In this document: piece by piece, positions 1 to 8,279 of the stretch
Layout: every line of letters starts with the position of its first letter
Numbering within the stretch: the stretch's first letter is position 1
NCBI GenBank assembly: GCA_027382625.1
Contig: JAJKFJ010014984.1
Location: forward strand, 1-10,803
DNA length: 10,803 nucleotides
Reading direction: 5' to 3'
Source of the DNA: Tetmemena sp. SeJ-2015
Lineage: Eukaryota > Ciliophora > Spirotrichea > Sporadotrichida > Oxytrichidae
The notes under the pieces: model-generated
The model's database searches: none
Told to the model about the DNA's origin: nothing
Seen by the model: only the letters and a program-made list of their open reading frames with translations
Translations under genes and position numbers: made by a program

Positions 1-2
1 TG

Positions 3-2740
3 ACAAGCTCTACACCTACGTCACATTTTATTTCATTCTTCTCTGAGGTGATAAACGATGCTGTCACTGCTGATGAAATCCTAAGCCACATCAAGATCAT
101 TATGATGAAGAGGATAAAGTAAAGTAATGTAAAATTTGAGGAATATAAATAATAATCAATTTAAAAACCAGCTCTTATTACAGTACTAGTTAGTAAATCG
201 TATTACTATCCTATGTAAGAGGATCAACTTAGACAGGGATGGCACAGGGCCCAGGGTTCTAGCTAATCTTACTATGCAAGGAGTAGATTTAAAAAAATAA
301 AGTGGTATTACATTTCGGTTTCGCATTGGTGAATGCCTGGGGAGGGTAGAGACAGCGATGGGAATTCATGTATGGCAACAGACTACTCTGCAACATGCTT
401 AAGATCTCAGAGGAAGATATAGTTGGGAAGGACATAAATTTGATAATACCCTCCACAGTAGGTGAGGTTCACAATTACATAATAAAGAGGTTTTTCGCTG
501 ATGAAGGAAATAATTATTGCCTTTTTTCTTGATGGAGTGGGAAGATTCATGAAGAAAGGGAGAGCGTTGCTTGCCAGGGATGCTCACGGCTATCTGGTAA
601 TAAAAATTAAAGTACCAATCAGCGTGACTTTAGAATTTTATCATCATTACAGATACGGATATGCCTTCATCGCCATGGTTGAATTCTTAAAAGGCTTCAA
701 TCTGTATCTTGACGATCATAATAAAATACCCACAGAGGAGGTTCTCATTTTTTTCAATCACTAAAGGATTAAAATATTTCTCATCTTAATGACCGATATG
801 AATCTTAACATTGTCGAACATTCTAGTAATATTCGCAAACTTTAAATAACTTATCTAAAAGCTATAATTAAAGTTATGGGATAATAATTTCATTATTTAT
901 TTTTAAAATATTTTATGAAAGTAATATCCTTCATTTCACTGGTTTGTCAAAAGAAGAGATTCAAAGCAATATCGAGATGAACGGCTATGTGGAGAATCTT
1001 AAAAATCTAGTGGGAGAGAGCCAAGATCTCTTTGAAGAGGCAAAGTCGCCAGACCTACTCAGTAACAGAGGAACTAGGGCAGGCATCGCAAACAGAATTC
1101 CTAATACATTTTTAAATTACCATGTTCAAAAAGTAAGGTCGCTCTTAACACTCTTCCAAAGGAGGGATTATTCAAAACTTGCCATGCGTCATCAGCTTTG
1201 TCAGAAAGCCTCTTTATACTTTTCATAGCTCGGTGGTTATGAATATCTTCCTCATAAATTACTAACATACAAGTAAGTTTAGTGAATGCTTTATAAAATA
1301 TTTACTTCCTTTTCAAAAACATCCAGATTGTAAAATTTAAAAGATATTTTTAAATAAATCAGTTTCTTTTGTCCATATTTATTTTTACTTGAATTGTGAC
1401 ATCAGTTTCGGGAATCAGCAATCCAACGGCAGGCTAAGTATTTACTTATTTGTAAGCAAAATAATGATCCCCACGATTGGAACTATGAACTAATTTTAAG
1501 ATCGTACTGAAGACAGCTCCCGTTAGATCACTAACAACACTTTTGGAATGGCAATCTAAGGAGGAGGAGGAGGAACCAAGGGTCAATTTCCAACACTCAA
1601 TTCAATAGCAGCCTACAGAAGAGAGGAAAGATTAAATTCTAATGCCAACTTCCAGCAACAGCAAACGTATTTGTTTTTAGCAGTACAAGGAACAGCAGCC
1701 AAAAGAAAGAGGGGAAGATGACGCTTTATCTATTTTATTATTTCCAAGCTATAGAGTTCAATTTGTCTTCTCTTAGTAGCTCTGGCAGTTAGTCAAGCTC
1801 CCACAATTCCCAAAAGGATGGAAACTATGTGTCTTAAATTTTATTTTAGAGTGAAGAGCTTCTTGTTCAAGAAACGAACTCCAAAGATTTTGAAGATAAA
1901 CGTGGCCTTGATTCTAGTAATAATCGGAGTTTACCTGCTAGCGAGCATTTATAACCTCTTCACTTTCTTAGATAAGCATAAGAGCATCAGGGGCAGAGTT
2001 AATGCTATGTGCCTCATCAATTAATAATTAGTGTTCGTTCGTTTTAAATAAGAAATTCTAGGAACACTCATTTCAGATCTTTGATGCTAAATATGAAAGT
2101 GCTGCAGCAGATAGTATAGAACACAACTTAGTTCAATAAATCCACAGTTCTCCCATCGGATGTATCTAGGATAGACTTCTACTATTAAAATATGCTCCAA
2201 CTAGTATCTGATGTGGACTCAATTACAAAAGAATTCGATCAGTTCTCATCTTAAAATAGAGAATATATTACAAATTATAAAATAAAATATGTAAAAGTGT
2301 TTATAAATCTAAGCAATCCTTAACAATTTGGTAGGAAGTAATTTTGCATTTAAGATGATAACTTCTTCTAAACTTTTAGCATATTTTTTGATTTCAAAAA
2401 CTTAGGAACCTAGTTTATAAAAGTAATCGGAAATAATATTTAATTTTATGAAGAGCAGTATTTATTCATAAAGAGCATAAAAAAATACTCTATAATTTAA
2501 ACAGTTAAAGGTTATTAATTTAAATTGAATATATGAGTTACAACTATGAATTTGACTAGATGAAGTATGCAACAAACCTGGGCTACCTATACTACATTAA
2601 TAAAATGCAGCTCAAGTAAGCTTCAAACACTCTCACTGAGTATGCACGATCTCTCTCGCTCTTAGATCTTATTAAGGAGAGACCCACACTTAATGTCACC
2701 AACTACGTCAGAAATTATTCCTCATATGCTCAGACTCACT
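3..2740 (+). CDS. PAS-domain/transmembrane protein gene, germline form in at least 12 MDSs (5' and 3' incomplete)
   Basis: Reading TAA/TAG as Gln and removing eleven inferred IESs gives one frame of roughly 545 codons starting before the window. MDSs: 3-115, 217-244, 372-503, 530-756, 934-1195, 1400-1503, 1525-1725, 1748-1831, 1851-2007, 2084-2134, 2146-2268, 2527-2740. A PAS fold spans 225-756. It opens with LDRDGNRLLCNMLKIS, then EEDIVGKDINLIIPS, then the H-x6-RFF stretch, then KKGRALLARDAHGYLVIKIK, with a late strand near YLDDHNKIPTEE. A Glu- and Gln-rich linker follows (about 1560-1720), then a Ser-rich tract (1755-1800), a basic stretch (KKRTPKILK) and one membrane helix (NVALILVIIGVYLLASIYNL, 1899-1958). 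The rest is helical. Large ciliate proteins that pair PAS domains with membrane helices have this look. A sensory or signalling role is inference. No start or TGA stop is present. Confidence 0.8.
116..216. other. IES 1, pointer AAGAGGAT
   Basis: AAGAGGAT occurs at 108-115 and 217-224. Removing 109 bp joins the frame of IIMMKR to INLDRDG. The removed DNA is AT-rich. The 8-bp repeat makes this one of the best supported joins. Confidence 0.75.
245..371. other. IES 2, pointer ATGGCA, unusually GC-rich
   Basis: ATGGCA occurs at 239-244 and 372-377. Removing 133 bp joins LDRDG to NRLLCNML, which gives a canonical PAS N-terminus. Counted by eye, the removed 127 bp are about 43% G+C, far above the other IESs here, with GC-rich blocks at 245-285 and 318-371. 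It may contain MDSs of another gene. Confidence 0.65.
504..529. other. IES 3 (26 bp) inside the PAS domain, pointer TGATG
   Basis: TGATG occurs at 499-503 and 530-534. Without excision the frame hits TGA just after the first part of the PAS domain. Removing 31 bp joins IIKRFFAD to GVGRFMKKGR in frame. Confidence 0.82.
757..933. other. IES 4 (177 bp), pointer TTTCA
   Basis: TTTCA occurs at 752-756 and 934-938. Removing 182 bp joins EEVLIFF to TGLSKEEIQSN in frame. The removed DNA is very AT-rich. Confidence 0.78.
1196..1399. other. IES 5 (204 bp), pointer CATCAG
   Basis: CATCAG occurs at 1190-1195 and 1400-1405. Removing 210 bp joins YSKLAMRHQ to FRESAIQRQAKY in frame and skips several stops and an AT-rich stretch. 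Confidence 0.78.
1504..1524. other. IES 6 (21 bp), pointer AGATC
   Basis: AGATC occurs at 1499-1503 and 1525-1529. Removing 26 bp avoids the TGA after ELILRSY and joins WNYELILRS to LTTLLEWQSK in frame. Confidence 0.75.
1726..1747. other. IES 7 (22 bp), pointer GCT
   Basis: GCT occurs at 1723-1725 and 1748-1750. Removing 25 bp joins KERGEDDA to IEFNLSSLSSSG in frame. The pointer is only 3 bp, but the segment is very AT-rich and the frame change is needed here. Confidence 0.65.
1832..1850. other. IES 8 (19 bp), pointer GTG
   Basis: GTG occurs at 1829-1831 and 1851-1853. Removing 22 bp joins NSQKDGNYV to KSFLFKKRTPK and leads into the membrane helix. An alternative 3-bp pointer, AAG (1814-1816 and 1854-1856), also restores frame, so the exact edges are uncertain although a frame change here is required. 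Confidence 0.6.
2008..2083. other. IES 9 (76 bp), pointer ATGCTA
   Basis: ATGCTA occurs at 2002-2007 and 2084-2089. Removing 82 bp joins SIRGRVNA to KYESAAADSIEHNL. With IES 10 the frame then reaches the next block. A competing single join through TCAG (1987-1990 and 2073-2076) also restores frame but uses a shorter repeat. Confidence 0.62.
2135..2145. other. IES 10 (11 bp), pointer AGTTC
   Basis: AGTTC occurs at 2130-2134 and 2146-2150. Removing 16 bp joins DSIEHNLV to LPSDVSRIDFYYQN in frame. The 11-bp insert is one of the shortest in this window. Confidence 0.58.
2269..2526. other. IES 11 (258 bp), pointer GAATATAT
   Basis: GAATATAT occurs at 2261-2268 and 2527-2534. Removing 266 bp joins QFSSQNREY to MSYNYEFDQMK in frame. 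The interior is strongly AT-rich and has no coding look. Confidence 0.78.
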
Positions 2741-3006
2741 TTTAAATTATTTTATAAAAATCTCAATTTCTTTAATCTAGGTTTTTTATTTATATGAAAG
2801 CAATTAATCTACTATAAAAATGTATATGAATTTTAATTAACGCTTTTATTCTATTATCTTGGTAAAAATAATTTATTCTATGTTAATTAAAACAAAAAAA
2901 TGAATAAGTTGTGTATAATTAATTACTTTATTTAAACTTATAATCATTCTATTAAAATGAAGAAATTACTCAAAAATAGCTTCACATCCTATCTCAGTTT
3001 CATTTT

Positions 3007-3160
3007 GACTCTAAGGGATGTATGGAGTCACTCTTGTCAGTAGTAATATCCACAACATCAATTATTGCAAAAATTTAATTTAATTATTTTCTCGCATTTG
3101 AAAGTTGCTGGTGAGAAAGTTAAGTTCATCTTCCTTCTAAATCTCAGGAATAAATTATTT
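3007..3160 (+). CDS. Probable next MDS of the PAS-protein gene
   Basis: GC rises here relative to its flanks and the + frame is free of TGA, reading SHSCQQQYPQHQLLQ and then KVAGEKVKFIFLLNL. Two pointers could join it to the MDS ending near 2740: GACTC (2733-2737 and 3007-3011) or TCACT (2736-2740 and 3028-3032). Both keep frame, so the boundary cannot be settled. A 7-bp repeat AATTATT (3060-3066 and 3082-3088) could mark another tiny IES. Excising it would put a TGA in frame at 3096-3098 and end the protein. I see no recognisable domain. The opposite strand is also open for part of the block. Confidence 0.4.
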
Positions 3161-4264
3161 GAAACATTTATTTATTTGCATTAATTTATATTATTTCTTC
3201 AAATTTTTTAATTTTTGAAATTAATAAATGAATAGAGATAAGTCTAGATATTTACTCGGTGTAATATTGGTCATTTAACTTTTATAATATTTAATCTCGA
3301 TATCTGTTAAACTCATTACCAGTTTTTTAATAAGTTTTTGTATTATTATGCAATAAAGAATGATGATTATAGTGTAAATTCACACAAATATGAGAATGCT
3401 TTCAATATTTTTTTTTTAAAAATGTGTTAGTTGAAATTGAGATTTATTACCCCTAAAACTTAAAAATAGAGGGCAGAGAGATATTAAGAACTTTGGTAAC
3501 ATAAAAATATAAATTCTTCTTCAAACATGGACTCTCATAACTCAAGAAGAGTTATCATTCACTAAAGTTCCTTTTATGCAAGCAAAATATTAAAATATAA
3601 ATTTTCTCTAATAGGTGCAATTATGATTTGAGTGAGAAAAAAAATTTTACTTTATAAATAAATATCACTATAATCTAAACACTAATTAATTTCTATTTCC
3701 ATGTATTTTTCGACTATAATAATTCTTTTATTTTGGATTCATTGAGATATTTTTTACTTTTTCATTTTTGTTTGACAATGTATTTCACGATATACCTCAT
3801 TTGTCTATTACCAAAAGGCACAAAATTTATTGTATACAAATTTGGATTGTTACTTAATTAAATAATTTTAATATTAATTTTGTAGAGTGTTTTAAAAATA
3901 AAATTTTTAAATAGATTCATTATTAAATTCACAACTTATTCCTTCTTTTCTAGTTTAAACCAGTCCAAGTAATATTAAAAGCAACAATATTGCACATTAT
4001 CTTGCTATTAAAACAAATTATAAAAATTATATATAAATTATATATAAATTTAATAGCAAACTAAACTACTTTAAAAGCATTTTATTTTATTGAAAGAGTA
4101 AGTTAAAATTTATAATCTAAGGACAAGGACAAATTCTGTTTGGAACAGGGGGAATAGAAAATTTCGAACAGTTCTTTTTTATTATAATGAGTGGATTACT
4201 CTAAAAGCAATCGATAATACTAATTAGTCGTTAAAGTATTTGAATAACTAAAAATGAGGAGTGT
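3161..4264. other. AT-rich stretch, no confident gene
   Basis: Mostly homopolymer-rich A/T DNA as expected of IES or intergenic germline sequence. Two small GC-richer islands (3465-3580 and 4120-4160) can be read as peptides on either strand, but no motif or pointer pair decides the strand, so I do not call genes there. A short tandem pattern of TATA-type sequence lies at 4026-4050. Confidence 0.6.
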
Positions 4265-5302
4265 GGATTATAATGAGATTCCAAGACCTAAGCGCAGCAG
4301 TAGTTCCCAAGTCATTGATAATTGCTTGAGATTATCTTTCACTCTCTTCAGATCGAAATTCTGAAGCTATAGATTAAAATAGTTAGACAGGAGGTGGCTA
4401 ATCAGGACTATAGCATTACTTAATTAGATGATGCCTCTTGTGATGAATTCTTTATTAGACTTGCCACTGGCCATTTTTGAAACCATGCTTAAGGGGACTG
4501 CCAAGTACTGTGAAGCTTCTAATTTCTTTTTTTGCCTAAAAAATTAGCAATTTAAAGTTTAGAGATTTACACTGGAATTAAAAAAGGTTTTTATTGATGC
4601 ACTAAATCCTTCATAAATCTAACTTAATTATCATTTAAAATCCAAATGGTGATAAATTTATATAGAAATCCTTTTTATAAATAAAGTAGATGAGTTCGAA
4701 TTACTTAAGTATAAATTTCATTCTTTCTGCTGCTTGCCCAAGACTTTAAATTTATTTTCTTAAAATTTATTACATCTATTAAATATGGAATAAATTCACT
4801 TAAATTAAAATTATGTGAAATTAAATTACTTGAAACCTCCATTTGGTTAAGCTTTAACTCAGCAAAACATTTATTAAATTATTATTCTCAAAAAAATTTT
4901 AAATTTTACTCTTTTTTAAAAATACCAATTCGAATCCTTTAAATCAATTTATAATTCCTACTAGAATCTTAATTTAATGATTACTTATCATTTCTAATGA
5001 CGCAACTAAAAATTCTAATTACATATTTTATCAGATTGAGGATGACAACTTCTTCTTAGTTGATCTGATTATAATTAATTAACAAAATATTTTAAGGTTT
5101 ATAATTATAATAATTGTTATTAACATCTTCTCAAATGATTAATAGCTCCCTCCTGGTGGGTGTTTATGCTGACTCTCATTTGATCAATATCTAAGCCGGG
5201 AGTATTTGCCAGTGTGGAATCAAACTCCCTGAGCTTCGATTGAATTTTCTTGACTATGTTTTCTATGATTTGAATATCATTTAACTTCTACTGCTTTCCC
5301 AT
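4265..5302 (-). CDS. Unrecognised helical protein, 5' two MDSs (5302-5144 and 4517-4265)
   Basis: On the minus strand an ATG at 5302-5300 opens MGKQQKLNDIQIIENIVKK, then SKLREFDSTLANTPGLD and RVSINTHQEGA. The frame jumps through the pointer AGCT (5144-5147 and 4514-4517, 630 bp apart) into SQYLAVPLSMVSKMASGKSN, KEFITRGIIQLSN and DLKRVKDNLKQLSMTWELL. TAG is read as Gln in KQQK. The first part is amphipathic and coiled-coil-like and the second is a run of helices. I do not recognise the family. GC content drops at both pointer positions, which supports the join. The ATG may be the real start, because the DNA upstream is AT-rich, but it could also lie just inside an MDS edge. No stop is seen; the gene continues in MDSs I cannot place. 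Confidence 0.5.
4518..5143. other. IES of 626 bp between two minus-strand MDSs
   Basis: The DNA is AT-rich between the two AGCT copies. Inside, at about 5031-5071, lies an imperfect hairpin with ATCAGAT/ATCTGAT outer arms and CAACT/AGTTG inner arms. No gene is called. Confidence 0.45.
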
Positions 5303-5547
5303 CTATATGATACAATAATATTAAAGCTAAATTATAAAGACAAGCATTCGCCAAATCATTATCCTTTTTTTAACATTTCTCTCAAGAAAAACTATTTATA
5401 ATAAGAAATCAAACTTTCAATATGTTTGCACTGGAAAGTTGGCTCTCAAAATATATATATATATATATATGCAAAAGAGAGAGAGAGTAAAAATAGAATA
5501 TTTATTTAGAAGAAATAATAACATAATTTATATATAGGTTTAGTAAT
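5303..5547. other. AT-rich spacer with microsatellites
   Basis: There is no coding signal. It holds the AT and AG repeats described separately and ends at the first copy of the dispersed repeat. Confidence 0.6.
5451..5487. repeat. Compound microsatellite: (AT)10 then (AG)6
   Basis: An uninterrupted AT run occupies 5451-5470, followed by a short linker and six AG units at 5476-5487. Confidence 0.95.
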
Positions 5548-5961
5548 TATAGCAGAAATTAAAATCGGTGATTGGATAAAATAATAAATGGAGAGTTGCA
5601 ACTTAATGGCAGTAGAAATTGCTGATTCACCCCTTGATCTTCAGCTTATTAGATAGTGAATCAAAAATTAATTAAAGTTTCTTCTTTATCATATTCCTAG
5701 CACCTCTCAGTAGCGAGATATGATAAGTGCACTCTTCTTCATCCTCATCAATATCTTAATTAAAAATTGTGACATTTATAACTCTTGAATTAGCGCTCCC
5801 ACAATAAAGTTGCAATGATAAAAAATACTTGGAATTAAAATGCTGAATCGAATGGTGTAATTATTATTCAAATTGAACAAAATTCAACTATCCCTGATTT
5901 ATTCCATTTTAATTTAATGTCTAATTTAATTCTCTTTTTTATTAAATTCTCAGCTATATTA
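5548..5961. mobile_element. MITE-like repeat, copy 1 (about 414 bp)
   Basis: This is collinear with 7521-7941 over its whole length, with identity estimated by eye at about 80%. Shared landmarks include AAAATCGGTGAT, AATAAATGGAGA, TGCTGAATCGAATGGT and the end TTAAATTCTCAGCTATATTA. The ends are imperfect inverted repeats (TATAGCAG versus TATAGCTGAG on the other strand) next to TA. Indels between copies are not multiples of three and no protein is readable, so it is non-autonomous. Inner inverted pieces GATTCAC/GTGAATC (around 5625-5665) could form a stem. Confidence 0.7.
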
Positions 5962-5999
5962 TAACATAATAATCTATAATCTACTAATGAAGATAATTT

Positions 6000-6266
6000 A
6001 ATTAACACCTTAATTACTAAATCTTAAAAAAGAAGGCGAGCTCAAGAATTCTGTAAAAGAAATTTAAATAACCATTTTCTCCATTAAAAATGTAATTTAT
6101 AATATTTTGCTTGCATGTGTTATATAATTTTAATATATGATATCTAAGATGATCTTTTTTTCTTTTAGACTCTCCGAAAGATAATCTCTTTCTTCATTAC
6201 TTAAATTCTTCTTAAATAATAATTTATGATTATCTTGAGTTATCAAAAAATTTTACACTTGTCAAG
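6000..6266 (-). CDS. Weak coding candidate, unrecognised
   Basis: With Gln at TAA/TAG the minus strand is free of TGA from about 6266 to the repeat edge near 5961. It reads LFKKNLSNEERDYLSESLK, then EKKIILDIIYQNY and SFTEFLSSPSFLRFSN. The acidic/basic balance looks protein-like, but GC is low and a TGA-only code leaves many open frames by chance. No pointer pair was found. Confidence 0.28.
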
Positions 6267-6313
6267 CATCAGATATCCCTAATCATGAGTGATGGAGGAC
6301 CACATTAGAATGA

Positions 6314-6817
6314 GAAAGTTTCCAAATAGACCGAAACAAGCTGACATCAGAATTTTTCTCTACTTTAAAATCTGTTAATCTCCCAAATAACTAACTTGGC
6401 ATAGATTATAGATGGGATTAAATAGAGGAGAAAATTATTCTAGCGCACATACTAGATTTAGATACTGAAAGGTGTTAAGTCGAACCTTAAAAAATTTTGA
6501 ATAGAAAATTTCTAGTAATCTAGCCTAAAATAATGTTTAGAATTAAAAAAAACTATGATTTATTATAATAATAAATTGAGGGATAATAATTGTGGCAGGG
6601 GTCAAATCAGCTAATAAACCTCTAAAAAGCTATTATTATGATTTAGTTATAAACTTTTTACCGAGACAAATTATGTTCCTATTTTATATTGTTCTACAAC
6701 TTTTTCAATAATCTTGCCTCTTATCTCTTTTTACTGAGCAAACCACAGAAATATTTACATTTATATAAATTTATATAAATTTTTCATTTCAATTTTAAAC
6801 TAATTATTCAAATTTGA
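6314..6817 (+). CDS. Coding candidate, 167 codons between TGA stops, unrecognised
   Basis: The + frame runs from after the TGA at 6311-6313 to the TGA at 6815-6817. The first half is GC-richer than its surroundings and reads FQIDRNKLTSEFFSTLKSVN, then DYRWDQIEEKIILAHILDLD and ERCQVEPQKILNRKF. A Gln run (LLQQQIEGQQLWQ) follows from TAA codons. The second half is hydrophobic and low-GC and may be non-coding. IDRNKLTSEFF faintly resembles a calcium-binding loop but lacks the full EF-hand pattern. The opposite strand is also partly open. Confidence 0.38.
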
Positions 6818-6849
6818 GACTCTTTAACTGCCATTCTCAAATTCAATTA

Positions 6850-7420
6850 AATATCATGACTTAATCTCATTTACAAATATATTGCCAAATTAAAAACTTT
6901 CTGAGAAGGATTTCCTGCTTAATAACTTAAAATAATAGCCTAAACTTTACTTCATTTTGATTTTTTGTTCTAGGGGTCCTAAATTTTAACTATCTATTAA
7001 TTACTCAAATCTAATAAATCTCGTATAAAATTAAGTACAATCTCTTTATTGTTGCTTTATGGCTTCATTTCCAACTTAAATGATTGACTTTACTTTATCT
7101 TAATAGCCTTGGAAATTTTTTCGAAGATAGTACTCGCTTATTTCATTGCTCAATTATTCTTTATTAAACAGTTAGCAAATATAAAATTATTTTTTTGTAA
7201 TACCATCAGGATCAAGCAATTAATTTTGGCGAACAAATTGCTAAAACAAGTCTTCTTACTAATTATAAATTTTTTTGCTAAAATCTCTGCCCACTTCTTC
7301 CTTTACTTATTTTTGTTAGTTTGCTAGATGCTAGTTATTTAATTCCTCATACAACTCTTTCGCTTTTTACTAATCTCTGAGGATCTAGTCTTTAATAATT
7401 ATATTCATATTAATTTAAAA
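6850..7420 (-). CDS. Candidate coiled-coil MDS, unrecognised
   Basis: The minus strand is free of TGA for about 190 codons, reading ILRDQQKAKELYEELNNQHL, EEVGRDFSKKIYNQQEDLFQ, NQLLDPDGITKKQFYICQLF and KVKSIIQVGNEAIKQQQRDC. Hydrophobic spacing and charge suggest a coiled coil. GC is modestly higher than in flanking DNA at 7000-7340. An A-rich strand read with TAA as Gln yields K/N/Q/E-rich peptides by chance, so this remains uncertain. The plus-strand ATG frame over 7109-7327 encodes only a hydrophobic shadow of it. Confidence 0.4.
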
Positions 7421-7520
7421 AAATTTTGCTAATAAAGTAATCTTTTGTTGCCATGAGGAAAAGCATTCTGTAAATTATTTCTTGAATACAATTTTTTGGA
7501 TTCGATAATTTATTAAACAA

Positions 7521-7941
7521 TATAGCAGGAATTTTAATTAAAATCGGTGATCGGTTAAAATAATAAATGGAGAATTGCAACTTCGTGTCAGTTGAAATCG
7601 TAGATTCACCCCCTGATCTGCAGCTTGTTCGATAGAGAATCAAAAATTAATAGGAGTTTCTTCTTTAATCATCTTCACAGCACCTCTAAGCAGCGAGATA
7701 TGTTTAGCACAGTTTAAGGTCATCACAATGCTTTGTTTTTATTAAACTTGTGTCGCTTATAACTCTTTACTGAGCGCTCCCACACAAAAGTTGCAAGGAT
7801 AAAAAGTTCTTAGAATTTTATGCTGAATCGAATGGTCTAATTAATATTTAATTTGGATACACTTCAACTGTCACCTATTTATTCCATTTTAATTTAATAT
7901 CTAATTTAATTCTCTTTTTTATTAAATTCTCAGCTATATTA
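7521..7941. mobile_element. MITE-like repeat, copy 2 (about 421 bp)
   Basis: Second copy, in the same orientation as 5548-5961. Here the terminal inverted repeats are clearer: TATAGCAGGAATTTTAAT at the left matches TATAGCTGAGAATTTAAT read from the right. Both ends abut TA, as expected if TA was the duplicated target, which is typical of Tc1/mariner-type elements. It lies between predicted MDSs, in DNA that would be eliminated. Confidence 0.7.
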
Positions 7942-8064
7942 AATTTAGTAGAATTTTATAAATCAAAAGCTGGCGAATACATAATTGCTCTTCTTTCCTT
8001 TAAATAATATTATTTTATTTATCTTATTTCCTTAAAAGCATCTTAAAATAATTTTGATACATAA

Positions 8065-8149
8065 AGAATCGAGTAATTCTGGATCAATATAGCCCTCAGT
8101 GCCACAGGGATATTTCTAATCAGCTTCATCTTTTAGGATTTTGCAGACT
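8065..8149 (-). CDS. Kinase MDS: activation segment to APE-like motif
   Basis: On the minus strand the segment reads VCKILKDEADQKYPCGTEGY followed by IDPELLDSL. GTEGY-IDPE is the kinase P+1 loop/APE motif with D in place of A. DFGVCK followed by GTEGY...PELL is closest to the IRE1 group, where DFGLCK and GTEGW.APE are usual. It joins the DFG mini-MDS through the pointer AGT (ACT on the + strand at 8147-8149 and 8179-8181). The left edge is uncertain; GC falls after about 8065. Two TAG/TAA-as-Gln positions are consistent with the code seen elsewhere. Confidence 0.7.
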
Positions 8150-8178
8150 TAAAAAACAAAATTATAATACAAATATAC
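8150..8178. other. IES (29 bp) in kinase activation loop, pointer ACT/AGT
   Basis: Removing 32 bp (insert plus one pointer copy) converts TDFGVYICII into TDFGVCKILKDE in frame. The insert is almost entirely A/T. Confidence 0.62.
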
Positions 8179-8193
8179 ACTCCAAAGTCTGTT
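8179..8193 (-). CDS. 15-bp mini-MDS carrying the kinase DFG motif
   Basis: The minus strand reads AACAGACTTTGGAGT. The first 5 bases form the pointer shared with the catalytic-loop MDS (CTGTT on + at 8189-8193 and 8707-8711). The last 3 form the pointer to the next MDS. Joining gives HDIRI-TDFGV-CKIL, a canonical subdomain VII. Its flanks are AT-rich on both sides. Confidence 0.6.
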
Positions 8194-8279
8194 TTTATTA
8201 TATAGTATAATATGATAAGGATTGTTAAAAAGAGATATATAAAATATCTGATGGTTTAATTAATAAAGACACCTCTAGA

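Noticed and set aside
399..587. Minus-strand 62-codon frame over the PAS segment
   Set aside because: Shadow of the PAS coding strand; it spans the MDS/IES junction and has no recognisable motif.
4265..4481. Plus-strand reading of the 4265-4530 block ending QDYSITQLDDASCDEFF...GHF-TGA, with a 7-bp IES at TTGA
   Set aside because: It is protein-like and has an in-frame join, but the minus strand is continuous over the whole GC-rich block and links to the 5144-5302 block through AGCT exactly at both GC edges.
4294..5293. 8-bp inverted match AGCAGTAG / CTACTGCT near the edges of the two minus-strand MDSs, as an inverted pointer
   Set aside because: Neither join keeps the reading frame of either segment.
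6279..6377. Minus-strand TDFKVEKNSDVSLFRSI reached from the kinase catalytic loop through TAACAG
   Set aside because: The 6-bp pointer keeps frame, but the DFK motif is non-canonical and the following sequence lacks an APE motif. The AACAG join at 8193 gives a canonical DFG and continues to GTEGYIDPE.
7109..7327. Plus-strand ATG frame with hydrophobic, membrane-like sequence
   Set aside because: It is antisense to a better minus-strand coiled-coil candidate and has chance-like A/T composition.
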